DNA from: Mesorhizobium ciceri WSM4083
GTDB lineage: Bacteria > Pseudomonadota > Alphaproteobacteria > Rhizobiales > Rhizobiaceae
Direction: 5' to 3'
Assembly: GCF_000519305.1 (NCBI RefSeq)
Contig: NZ_JAFG01000005.1
Span: 376,018 to 440,017, forward strand
Length of the DNA stretch: 64,000 nt
This document shows positions 55,817-63,723 of the stretch, one piece after another. Within the stretch, counting starts at the first letter, position 1. Every line of letters begins with the position of its first letter. A program made the translations under genes and the position numbers. The notes below the pieces were generated by a model. The model was not told the origin of the DNA. It did no database searches and saw only the letters and a program-made list of their open reading frames with translations.

Positions 55817-56739
55817 CAGACGTGCCTCACCAGCGTGCGGCGGATGCCGATCAGCGCGATCGCATAGGCGATGAGCAGGACGAGCAGCAGCACGGCCACC
55901 GCCGAGGCATAGCCCTTGTCCAGCGACTTGAAGGCGCTGACATAGATGTAGACAGGCACCGTGTTGGTCGAACCGGCTGGTCCGCCCTCGGTCATGACGA
56001 AGATCAGGTCGGCGAAGGTGGCGATCCAGATGGTGCGCAACATGACGGTGATGGCGATGGTCGGCGCCAGGAACGGCAACGTCACCTTGGTGAAGCGCTG
56101 CCAGGGCGAAGCGCCGTCGATGGCGGCCGCCTCATGCAGTTCCGATGGAATGGATTTCAGCGCCGCCAAAAGCGTGATGGCGAAGAACGGAATGCCGAAC
56201 CAGATATTGGCGATGATCGGCCCCCACATGGCGGTAGCGGGATCGGACAGCACATTGGTCGGCTCGGCCTTTAGCCCCAATGCAAACAGCCAGTGCGGCA
56301 ACGGCCCGATGATCGGATTGAACAGCCAGGCCCAGGTCAGGCCTGACAGGAAGGACGGCACCGCCCAGGGCAGGAAGACCAGGGCTTGTACAGCCTTGCG
56401 GCCGCGAAACGGCTTGTCGAGCAACAGCGCCAGGCCAAGGCCGAGGAAAAACTGGAAGAAAAGGCTGGCGACCGTCCACCACAACGTGTTGACCAGCGCC
56501 TGCCCCAGCACCTGATCCGACAGCATCGCCTGATACTGCCCGAGCCCGACATATTCGGACTTGAACGCCGAGAACTTGCGGAAGGAGTAGCTGATGCCGA
56601 TGACCAGCGGCACCAGCAGCACCACGACCAGCAGGATGATCGCCGGACTGAGATAGAGCCATGGCTCGATGGCGGCGTGGGATAGCCGCTTGCGACGCGG
56701 CTTGCCGGCGGATCGTATTTCGGACACGGCGTAGGTCAT
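55816..56739 (-). CDS. ABC importer permease, MalF type
   Basis: A 307-residue permease. The EAA-loop is LLAALKSIPSELHEAAAIDGASPWQRFTKVTLPFL. The first helix follows SHAAIEPWLYLSPAIILLVV, typical of the sugar-permease group. It pairs with the MalG-type permease, whose ATG is overlapped at base 55816. A 214-bp repeat-bearing gap separates it from the binding protein gene. Confidence 0.9.
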   Translation of the reverse strand: MTYAVSEIRSAGKPRRKRLSHAAIEPWLYLSPAIILLVVVLLVPLVIGISYSFRKFSAFKSEYVGLGQYQAMLSDQVLGQALVNTLWWTVASLFFQFFLGLGLALLLDKPFRGRKAVQALVFLPWAVPSFLSGLTWAWLFNPIIGPLPHWLFALGLKAEPTNVLSDPATAMWGPIIANIWFGIPFFAITLLAALKSIPSELHEAAAIDGASPWQRFTKVTLPFLAPTIAITVMLRTIWIATFADLIFVMTEGGPAGSTNTVPVYIYVSAFKSLDKGYASAVAVLLLVLLIAYAIALIGIRRTLVRHV

Positions 56740-56782
56740 AGGCTGAGGATCGGCTCCCTGGAGCGGCGTCTGGAACAGCGTC

Positions 56783-56940
56783 CTTCTCCCCGTTCACGGG
56801 GAGAAGATGCCGGTCCACCCTCCGCAGCTGCTGCGGAGGACGGGCAGGCAGATGAAGGACAGCGCGAACCAATCGAGGCATAGCGCCGCCCCTCATCCGA
56901 CCCTATCGGGCCACCTTCTCCCCGTAGAACGGGGAGAAGG
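56783..56940. repeat. Pair of REP-like hairpins between binding-protein and permease genes
   Basis: Hairpin 1 is CTTCTCCCCGT/ACGGGGAGAAG (56783-56806). Hairpin 2 is CCTTCTCCCCGT/ACGGGGAGAAGG (56914-56940), a perfect 12-bp stem. Between them CTCCGCAGC/GCTGCGGAG (56820-56838) forms a third dyad. They sit within the 214-bp gap downstream of the solute-binding protein gene and before the permease gene on the same strand. Equivalent REP sequences between malE and malF of E. coli stabilise the malE end of the message and lower expression downstream. Confidence 0.75.
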
Positions 56941-56953
56941 AAAAAAGAGGCGC

Positions 56954-58231
56954 TTACTTCTTGTTTTTCGCCATCCAATCCTGCTGTTCCTTGGTCAGGA
57001 AGGCAGCCCATTGGTCGGCGACGTCCTTGGCCGTCTTCTGGCCAAGCAGCACTTCCTGAAAATTCTTGATCGCCACCTGGTCGACGAAATTGCCGAGGTT
57101 CTCCAGATGCGTCGGCGGGGTGACCATTTCATATTTGGAGCTGTCGCTGAGCTCCGTGAACCAGCCCTTGAACTGCTCCGTCTTGAAATGGGGATCCTGG
57201 TCGGCGCCGTTGTGGATCGGGACGACGCCGACTTCCTTGGCCCATTCCAGATTGTCCTTCGGCGACAGAAGCGTCGCCATCAGCTTCCAGGCGTCGTCCT
57301 TGTGCTGCGAGTTGGCAAACATCGCCCAGCCGGCATAGCCCAGCGTCGGATAGGATTTGCCGCTCGGCCCGACCGGCAAAGGCGCCACGGCGAAATCGTC
57401 GGCGCTCATCTTGTCGGCGATGCCGAGCAGCGCGTCCGGATCCTGGTTGAGCATGGCACAGGTGCCGGAATAGAAGCCGGTGACCGTTTCGTTGAAACCC
57501 CAGCTCACCGCATCCTTCGGCGCCAGTCCGTCCTTGTACATGTCGGCCAGCATCTGCAGGCCCTTGACCGAGCCTTCTTCGTTGATCGTCGAAGTGCCGT
57601 CCTCGTTGAAGTAGCCGCCCTTGCCGGCGGCGATGTTCATGAACATGTGCATGCCGTTGAAGGCGCCCGGCCCGCCGCGCAGGCAGTAGCCGTACTTCCC
57701 CGGGAGCGCGGAAATCTTCTTGGAATCGGCGATGAAATCGTCGAGCGTCGCCGGCGGGCCGTCGAGGCCGGCCTCCTTGAACAGTTTCTTGTTCCAGAAC
57801 AGCGCGTTCACATAGTAGCCGTAAGGGATCATGAACTGGGTGTTGTTGACGGTCGAGCCGAACTGCTTGGCGCGGTCGCCCAGCGTCTTGGCGTCATCCC
57901 ATTTGGCCATATAGGGGCCGAGATCCTCGAGCTGGGCATTGTTGGCATAGAGGCCCATCCAGCGTTCCGGCATTTCGACGATGTCGGGCGTATCGCCGGC
58001 CTGCACCATGGTCAGGAATTTCTCGAACGCCTGGCCCCAGGGCAGCGAGATAAGCTCGACCTTGATGCCCGGATTGGCGGTTTCGAATTCGGCGATCTGC
58101 TTCTTCAGGAATTCGGTGCGCGGCGGGCTGGTGATGACTTCGACCATTTTCAGGGTCGAGTCGGCCACGGCATTTCCGGCTGAAATCGCCAGCCCCGCAA
58201 CGGTGGCCAGCATGACGGTCAGTTTTTTCAT
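56954..58231 (-). CDS. Periplasmic solute-binding protein of the CUT1 importer
   Basis: A 425-residue extracellular solute-binding protein with an N-terminal signal peptide (KKLTVMLATVAGLAISAGNAVA), then TLKMVEVITSPPRTEFLKKQ. Family 1 features are present (FETANPGIKVELISLPWGQ; MNIAAGKGGYFN). It should deliver a sugar-like substrate to the permeases. GGGAG is 8 bases before the ATG at 58231, which gives the signal peptide. Next upstream is the PLP enzyme, whose stop is 29 bp away. Confidence 0.9.
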   Translation of the reverse strand: MKKLTVMLATVAGLAISAGNAVADSTLKMVEVITSPPRTEFLKKQIAEFETANPGIKVELISLPWGQAFEKFLTMVQAGDTPDIVEMPERWMGLYANNAQLEDLGPYMAKWDDAKTLGDRAKQFGSTVNNTQFMIPYGYYVNALFWNKKLFKEAGLDGPPATLDDFIADSKKISALPGKYGYCLRGGPGAFNGMHMFMNIAAGKGGYFNEDGTSTINEEGSVKGLQMLADMYKDGLAPKDAVSWGFNETVTGFYSGTCAMLNQDPDALLGIADKMSADDFAVAPLPVGPSGKSYPTLGYAGWAMFANSQHKDDAWKLMATLLSPKDNLEWAKEVGVVPIHNGADQDPHFKTEQFKGWFTELSDSSKYEMVTPPTHLENLGNFVDQVAIKNFQEVLLGQKTAKDVADQWAAFLTKEQQDWMAKNKK

Positions 58232-58260
58232 GTTCAAGACTCCCATTTTGAACCCGCTTG

Positions 58261-59448
58261 TTATTTTCTGGCTTTTTCGAAGGCCTGGGCCACGTCGGCC
58301 CACAGGTCTTCGACACTCTCCAATCCGACATTGAAGCGGATGGTTCGGGGGCTGACGCCGAAGCGCGCCATCGAATTCAGGCCCGGCGTCTGCTCCAGCG
58401 ACGCCTTGGCCGGTACGACCAGGCTTTCATGCCCGCCCCAGCTGACGCCGATGCGGAAATATTTCAGCGCGTCGACGAAGACGGGGATGTCGATCTCGTC
58501 CGTCACCTCGAAGGAGAATAGACCGGCATAGCCGGCCAGCGTCGCCTTGCCCGGATGGTTCGAATAGACGGGGTGGTTGACCCGCTCGACATCGGCATGC
58601 GCCTTCAGCCGTTCGGCGATGGTGAGGCCGCTCTTCATGTGGTGCGGCAGGCGCAGCGGCAGCGTGCGCAGGCCGCGCAGCAACAGCCAGGCCTCGAATG
58701 GCGACAACTTGCCGCCGAGATAGGAATAGGTCTGCTCGTTGATGTGCCTGATATGAGCGGCCGAACCTGCGACGACGCCAGCGACGGTGTCGCTGTGGCC
58801 GCCAAGGTATTTCGAGGCCGAATGCAGCACCAGATCGACGCCATGCATGATCGGCTTCTGGAAGACCGGCGTCGCCCAGGAATTGTCGATGGTGGTGACG
58901 ATGCCCTGCTCCTTGGCCAGCCGTGTCAGATGCACGATGTCCTGCAGCTCGAACATCATCGAGGTCGGGCTTTCCAGATACAGCAGCTTGGCGCCGGGAA
59001 GTGCCGCTGCCACCGCATCCGGGTCGGAGCCGTCGACATAGTCGACCTTGATGTTGAGCCGCGGCAACAGCCGCTCGAACAAACGGTAGGCATCGCCATA
59101 GCAATTGCGCACCGCCACGATGCGCTCGCCTGCCCCAACGAACGCAAGCACCGTGGCGCTGATCGCCGCCATGCCGCTGGAAAAGCCGCGCGCGGCTTCT
59201 GCGCCCTCAAGCGCTGCCACGCGCGCCTCGAACTCCATCACCGTGGGATTGTCGCCACGCGAATAGATCGGCTGCTTCCGTTTGCCGGCAAAGGTATCGG
59301 CCATCTCGGCATAGCTGGCGAAGGTGAACAGCGAGGTCTGGTAGATCGGCGGCACCACCGCACCGCCGGGGAACGGTTCGTCATGCGCCAAGAGTGTCGC
59401 CGCCTCGGCGAGATAGTCGTGATCGAAACCGGATGGATGCTCGTTCAT
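58261..59448 (-). CDS. Cystathionine beta/gamma-lyase-type PLP enzyme
   Basis: A 395-residue Cys/Met-metabolism PLP enzyme. The Schiff-base lysine is K213 in LHSASKYLGGHSDT. Phosphate- and ring-binding residues appear as YSRGDNPTVMEFE, GFSSGMAAISATV and TIDNSWATPVFQKP. GVSWGGHESLVVP is typical of the beta-lyase or MetC-like subgroup. Such enzymes cleave C-S bonds, make cystathionine or eliminate sulfide. Which reaction is catalysed here is not decidable. The start overlaps the GntR stop by 4 bp, so expression is tied to the regulator. Confidence 0.87.
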   Translation of the reverse strand: MNEHPSGFDHDYLAEAATLLAHDEPFPGGAVVPPIYQTSLFTFASYAEMADTFAGKRKQPIYSRGDNPTVMEFEARVAALEGAEAARGFSSGMAAISATVLAFVGAGERIVAVRNCYGDAYRLFERLLPRLNIKVDYVDGSDPDAVAAALPGAKLLYLESPTSMMFELQDIVHLTRLAKEQGIVTTIDNSWATPVFQKPIMHGVDLVLHSASKYLGGHSDTVAGVVAGSAAHIRHINEQTYSYLGGKLSPFEAWLLLRGLRTLPLRLPHHMKSGLTIAERLKAHADVERVNHPVYSNHPGKATLAGYAGLFSFEVTDEIDIPVFVDALKYFRIGVSWGGHESLVVPAKASLEQTPGLNSMARFGVSPRTIRFNVGLESVEDLWADVAQAFEKARK

Positions 59449-60179
59449 GTCTGGCTCGAAAGTTTGAGTTTGGCGGCACCGCGCTTGAGATCGTCCTCGA
59501 CGGTGGCGATCAGCTTGAGCGCCTCGGCGCGAGCGCCCTGCGGGTCGCGCGCGGCAATGCATTCGTAGATGGTGCGATGGTAAGGAAAGCTGGCGTGGCC
59601 GAAATCGCGCACGCCGAGCGGATGCTCCCAGAAGCGGTGGAACAATTCGTACATGGCGGCGATGATCTGCTCGAACAGCGGATTACCCGAGGCCCGGTAG
59701 ATCGCCTGGTGGAACTCCCAATCCTCTTCCGAGGACATGCCGTCGCGCGTGCGGAACGCCTGCTCCATGATGTCGAGCTTGCGCGCGATTTCGGCGATAT
59801 CTGCCTGGCTGGCGCGTTCGGCGCAAAGAGCTGCGGCCTCCGCCTCCAGCGCGCGGCGGATCTCCATCGTCTGCATCAGGCTGGTGAAATCATTGCCGCC
59901 GGCCAGCGTCAGCGGCATGTGCAGCATATCGTGTGAGACAGCCGCCTTGAGATAGGTGCCGCTGCCCTGCCGGCGCTCGACGAGGCCGAGCCCTTCCCAG
60001 CGTGTCAGCGCCTCGCGCACGGTGTTGCGGCTGACCTTCAGCCGCTCGGCCAGAATGCGCTCGGTTGGAAGCCGCTCGCCCGGCTGCAAGGCTTCGGCGC
60101 GAACAAATCCCACCAACGCCTTCAACACGGCGTCGTCGCGCGCCGTGGTCTGAATGGGTGGCAGGCTGTTCTGGTCCAC
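59445..60179 (-). CDS. GntR-family (FadR subfamily) transcriptional regulator
   Basis: A 244-residue regulator. The winged helix-turn-helix is at about residues 20-80 (LPTERILAERLKVSRNTVREALTRW) and a helical FCD ligand-binding domain follows (ALEAEAAALCAERAS, EFHQAIYRASGNPLF, EHxxIYECIAARDPQGA). The metal-binding histidines of FCD domains are partly visible (H in EFHQAI, YHRTIYEC). GTG at 60179 is preceded by GGAGG four bases upstream. It probably controls its own operon through the site at 60192-60210. Confidence 0.9.
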   Translation of the reverse strand: MDQNSLPPIQTTARDDAVLKALVGFVRAEALQPGERLPTERILAERLKVSRNTVREALTRWEGLGLVERRQGSGTYLKAAVSHDMLHMPLTLAGGNDFTSLMQTMEIRRALEAEAAALCAERASQADIAEIARKLDIMEQAFRTRDGMSSEEDWEFHQAIYRASGNPLFEQIIAAMYELFHRFWEHPLGVRDFGHASFPYHRTIYECIAARDPQGARAEALKLIATVEDDLKRGAAKLKLSSQT

Positions 60180-60191
60180 ATTTCCTCCAAG

Positions 60192-60210
60192 TGGTCCAAT
60201 GGTCCAACCA
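60192..60210. promoter_or_regulatory. Candidate GntR/FadR-type operator
   Basis: TGGTCCAA occurs twice in direct repeat (60192-60199 and 60200-60207). The segment TGGTCCAACCA (60200-60210) matches the FadR-site form TGGT-N3-ACCA. It ends 13 bp upstream of the regulator start codon. Binding here would block the operon promoter or the message start. Confidence 0.6.
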
Positions 60211-60318
60211 ATTTCTGCACAGAAGGAAACTCCTGTCAACCAACTGTCAGGAGCCCTGTCGCAGGGAGCGACGCAATACTTTCAAGGCGGTCGCGCGATC
60301 GCGCTTCGACCGTGTCTG

Positions 60319-61791
60319 CTAATTTGAGGCGGCAGGCGGCCCGAACCAGGTGGTCAGCGCGTCCACCAGCCCCTGTTGGGTTCCCGCCCCGGCCCAAGCC
60401 ACATAACCATCGGGCCGGATCAAGACGGCGCCGGGCGCGGCGACCCTCCCGAGAGCCGGGAGGTCCCAGGCACCGGCATAGCCGGCATCGATCTGCGGGA
60501 CCCGATCAGCCCAGGGAGCGATGTCCAGTCTGCCGGGCTCACCGAGGTTGAGCAGTACGGGCCGCGCATCGTGCAGCAAGGTGAAGACCCGCAACGGCGC
60601 GCCGGCGGTGGTCAGATCGAGATCGGGCATTCGCCGCCCAAGCAGTGGATGCCCCTCACCAAGGTCGTAGTGGACACCCAAACCAGACATCTCCGCGGCG
60701 ATTTTCTTGCGGGCTTCATCCATGCCGAGCAACTCGGCAACGGTGTCGGCCAAGGCCTTGCTGCGGTCATCCGTGCGGCGAAGCGCGACCTGCGCCATCG
60801 TGTTGCGCAACACGCGGGCGGCGACCGGATGACGCTCGACGTGATAGCTGTCGAGCAGGCTTTGCGGCGATGTCCCCTTGATGATTTGGGCCAGCTTCCA
60901 TCCGAGGTTCACCGCATCCTGCACGCCGATGTTGAGGCCCTGTCCGCCCATCGGAGGATGGATGTGCGCGGCATCACCCGCCAGCAGCACGCGCCTGTCG
61001 CGATATGCGGCAGCCTGACGCGTCATGTCGGTGAAGCGGGAGAGCCAGGTCGGGCTGTGGACCCCGAAGTCGGTGCCGTAGATGGCAGTCAGCGCCTCGC
61101 TGAGCTCGCGCAGGGTCGGTTCGCCGCGGGCTTCAAGGCGGGGCTCCGTCAGCACGACGCCAACCTTCTTGCCGTCCTCGATCTTACCCAGGGCATGAAT
61201 TCCGGAGGCGTTGCTGCGGAAGCCCCATGCCGGTTCTTCCGACATTTCGACCTCGGCAATCATCCAGCTCATCGTCGGATCCCATCCGGCGAACTCGATA
61301 CCGGCTGCCTTGCGAATGGTGCTGCGACCTCCGTCGCAGCCGACCAGATATGCGGCCCTCAGGCGGTGACCGGTGGACAGTTCGACATCGACGCCGCTGT
61401 CGTCCTGGATAAACCCCGCAACCTCGTGTCCGCGATAGATCGGCACCTTCAACTCGCCGACCCAGTCGGCCAGGATGCGCTCGATGTGGTTTTGCCGCAG
61501 TGCCAGCAGATAATTGTGGCGCGTGGGAAAATCGCTGATGTCTAACCGGATCATGTGCAAGCCCACGGACGGCGATGTCTGTCCCTGTGAAAGGAACCGA
61601 TCCGCAATTCCGCGCTGGTCGAGCACCTCAAGAGTGCGCGCATGCAGGCCGCCTGCGCGCAATCCTGCCAGTTTCTGATCCGGTCGCCTTTCGACAATGG
61701 CAACGTCCACGCCTGCCAGCGCCAGTTCGCCTGCCAGCATCAATCCCGTCGGACCACCCCCGGCGATCACAACCGCATGATCTGAAATCAT
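60319..61791 (-). CDS. FAD-dependent monooxygenase of the aromatic hydroxylase type
   Basis: A 490-residue group A flavoprotein monooxygenase (PHBH-like fold). The dinucleotide-binding motif is VIAGGGPTGLMLAGEL, the DG motif YLVGCDGGRSTIRKAAG, and the GD motif VLLAGDAAHIHPPMGGQGLN. The C-terminal thioredoxin-like segment, including GAVLIRPDGYVAWAG, resembles PgaE/RdmE, MhpA and rifampicin monooxygenases. These hydroxylate phenols or polyketides using NAD(P)H and O2. Start ATG 61791, with GGGAG eight bases upstream. The GntR start is 139 bp downstream on the same strand; sharing of regulation is inferred. Confidence 0.87.
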   Translation of the reverse strand: MISDHAVVIAGGGPTGLMLAGELALAGVDVAIVERRPDQKLAGLRAGGLHARTLEVLDQRGIADRFLSQGQTSPSVGLHMIRLDISDFPTRHNYLLALRQNHIERILADWVGELKVPIYRGHEVAGFIQDDSGVDVELSTGHRLRAAYLVGCDGGRSTIRKAAGIEFAGWDPTMSWMIAEVEMSEEPAWGFRSNASGIHALGKIEDGKKVGVVLTEPRLEARGEPTLRELSEALTAIYGTDFGVHSPTWLSRFTDMTRQAAAYRDRRVLLAGDAAHIHPPMGGQGLNIGVQDAVNLGWKLAQIIKGTSPQSLLDSYHVERHPVAARVLRNTMAQVALRRTDDRSKALADTVAELLGMDEARKKIAAEMSGLGVHYDLGEGHPLLGRRMPDLDLTTAGAPLRVFTLLHDARPVLLNLGEPGRLDIAPWADRVPQIDAGYAGAWDLPALGRVAAPGAVLIRPDGYVAWAGAGTQQGLVDALTTWFGPPAASN

Positions 61792-62316
61792 TATCATAAC
61801 TCCCGTTTTCCGCACCCTGGCTTGGGTCGCGGTTTTACGGGAGGAGCCGGGTCTTGCCGCAAGCCCCTTGTGCGCCATATCTGTGAAATGGAAGGGGTGC
61901 TCTTCCCCTCATCGTTGGCTGCTCTCACAGCGAAACTGTGTTGGAACGGCTAGAACGGGTGTTCCGATTTCACATGCAAAAACGCAGATTCCTCCGTGCT
62001 TTGGCACGGAGTTCTGATGTTCTTTTGCAGAGAAGGGGGCCGGTCGGCGTTTGGCAGCGGTACGAGGAGGCCACTATGTGCCAGCGCCGGCCGGCCGACC
62101 CCACGGACCCAGGAGATGCGGCGGACCTGAGCATCATGGGGTATTCCCAGGGATCGGAGCCGGCTTTCTATCCTCGTGCCGGCTTCGTCTTGGCCTGCAC
62201 AGTTGCGCAAGAGCTTATGAAAATCAACAGTTTCTTAACCAAGGCTCGCGAATCGCTTGGATTAAGGTAAACGGGTAACCCTGTCGGGTTGACTGGATAT
62301 TCGGAGCCTTGGCCGG
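61792..62316. other. 525-bp intergenic region between the monooxygenase and pleD
   Basis: Contains a hairpin CTCCGTGC-TTTG-GCACGGAG (61992-62011). It also holds a dyad CTTAACCAAG ... CTTGG(A)TTAAG (62234-62266) and a short AACCC/GGGTT stem (62277-62290) near the pleD stop. A short ORF with a good RBS is described separately. No known small RNA was recognised. The monooxygenase promoter should lie at its left end. Confidence 0.5.
62076..62270 (+). CDS. Possible small protein (64 aa), uncertain
   Basis: A frame of 64 residues (MCQRRPADPTDPGDAADLSI...) begins five bases after a perfect AGGAGG at 62065-62070. It is the only ORF in the gap with such an RBS. The sequence matches no family I know, and its 3' end overlaps the dyad at 62234-62266, so it may not be real. 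Confidence 0.25.
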   Translation: MCQRRPADPTDPGDAADLSIMGYSQGSEPAFYPRAGFVLACTVAQELMKINSFLTKARESLGLR

Positions 62317-63690
62317 TTATGCGGCTTTGGCAACAACCCGGTTGCGGCCGCCGCTCTTGGCTTCGTAGAGCGCGAGATCGGCACGCTTCATCAGCGCCGC
62401 CACCGTGTCCACGCCCTTCAGCACCGACGACACGCCGACGCTGACCGTGACTTCGATCGCCTTGCCGTCCTGCCCGATGGCGAAAGCCGCCTGGGCGATT
62501 TCGGCGCGAATGCGCTCGGCTACCTTCTCGGCCACCGCGCCCTCGGTGTCCGGCATCACCACGACGAACTCCTCCCCGCCAAAGCGGCAGGCAAGGTCGA
62601 TACCCCTGACATTCTTGCGCAGCCGTCGTGCGAATTCCCGCAGGACCTCGTCGCCGCCGTCATGACCGTGCGCGTCGTTGATCGCCTTGAAGCGGTCGAG
62701 GTCGGTGATCATCACCGACAGCGGCCGGCGCCGCGCCACGGCGCGATCGAACAGCGTCTGCAGGTGGCTGTCTAGATAGCGGCGGTTGTGCAGCCCGGTC
62801 AGGCCATCGGTCACCGCCATTTCGATGGTCTGGGTGACGCTGGCGCGCAGCTGGTCGTTGTAACGCTTGCGGCGCACCTGGGTGCGCAGCCGCGCCGTCA
62901 ACTCCTGCTGGTCGATCGGCCGCATCAGATAATCATTGATGCCGAGTTCGAGGCCGCGGATGATGCGTTCCTCCTCGCCCTCCTCCGCCAACAGAATGAT
63001 CGGCACGAAGCGGGTGCGATCGAGCGAGCGCAACTGCGAACAGAGCCTCAGCGGATCGAAATCGGCGAACGCGGTCGAGATCATCACGCATTCATAGGAT
63101 GTCTCGGCGGCCTGGAAGAAACCGGCATGCGGATCATGTGTGACGTCGAGGTCGGCCCGGTCGCGCAGCATCTTCTGGATGCGCTCGACGGATGATTTGC
63201 GCTCGTCGATCAAAAGCACTTTGGGCGTCGTGTCCTCGGATGCGAAATTGCGGCTGAGCAACTCCTCGATGCCGATGTTGCGCGTCGTCGAGGCGCGCAG
63301 CCGCAACTCGTCGGTCAGCGACTTCAGGCGAACCAGGCTCTTGACGCGCGTCATCAGCTGCAGATCGTTGACCGGCTTGGTCAGGAAGTCGTCGGCGCCG
63401 GCCTCGAGCCCCCGGACGCGGTCGGAAACCTGGTCGAGCGCGGTGATCATCACCACCGGAATGTGCGATGTCGCCGGATCGCTCTTCAGCCGCCGGCAGA
63501 CCTCGAAGCCGTCCATATCAGGCATCATCACGTCGAGCAGCACGACATCGACCTTGCCGTTCTCGCAGGTCTCGATCGCATCCGGCCCATTGGTGGCGGT
63601 CAGCACTTCGAAATATTCGGCCAGCAGCCGCACTTCCAGCAGCCGCACATTGGCAGGGATATCGTCGACGACGAGGATCCGCGCAGTCAT
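62317..63690 (-). CDS. pleD: PleD-type response regulator / diguanylate cyclase
   Basis: A 457-residue protein with two receiver domains and a GGDEF output. REC1 (residues 1-120) carries the phosphoacceptor Asp in VVLLDVMMPDMDGFEV and the Lys in ADDFLTKPV. REC2 (about 150-275) is degenerate. The GGDEF domain (about 290-455) has the active-site loop GGEEF near residue 370. On phosphorylation PleD dimerises and makes cyclic di-GMP; in Caulobacter it controls the swarmer-to-stalked transition. It follows divK on the same strand, as in other alphaproteobacteria. Confidence 0.95.
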   Translation of the reverse strand: MTARILVVDDIPANVRLLEVRLLAEYFEVLTATNGPDAIETCENGKVDVVLLDVMMPDMDGFEVCRRLKSDPATSHIPVVMITALDQVSDRVRGLEAGADDFLTKPVNDLQLMTRVKSLVRLKSLTDELRLRASTTRNIGIEELLSRNFASEDTTPKVLLIDERKSSVERIQKMLRDRADLDVTHDPHAGFFQAAETSYECVMISTAFADFDPLRLCSQLRSLDRTRFVPIILLAEEGEEERIIRGLELGINDYLMRPIDQQELTARLRTQVRRKRYNDQLRASVTQTIEMAVTDGLTGLHNRRYLDSHLQTLFDRAVARRRPLSVMITDLDRFKAINDAHGHDGGDEVLREFARRLRKNVRGIDLACRFGGEEFVVVMPDTEGAVAEKVAERIRAEIAQAAFAIGQDGKAIEVTVSVGVSSVLKGVDTVAALMKRADLALYEAKSGGRNRVVAKAA

Positions 63691-63723
63691 TTCACAACGC
63701 TCCGGCTCGGCTGAAGGGGCACA

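Noticed and set aside
59445..59448. SAM-type riboswitch ahead of the Cys/Met PLP gene
   Set aside because: The gene overlaps the GntR stop by 4 bp, leaving no room for an untranslated leader.
61938..62270. 110-codon version of the short ORF before pleD
   Set aside because: The first 46 codons have no RBS and read through the hairpin at 61992-62011; only the part from 62076 has supporting signals.
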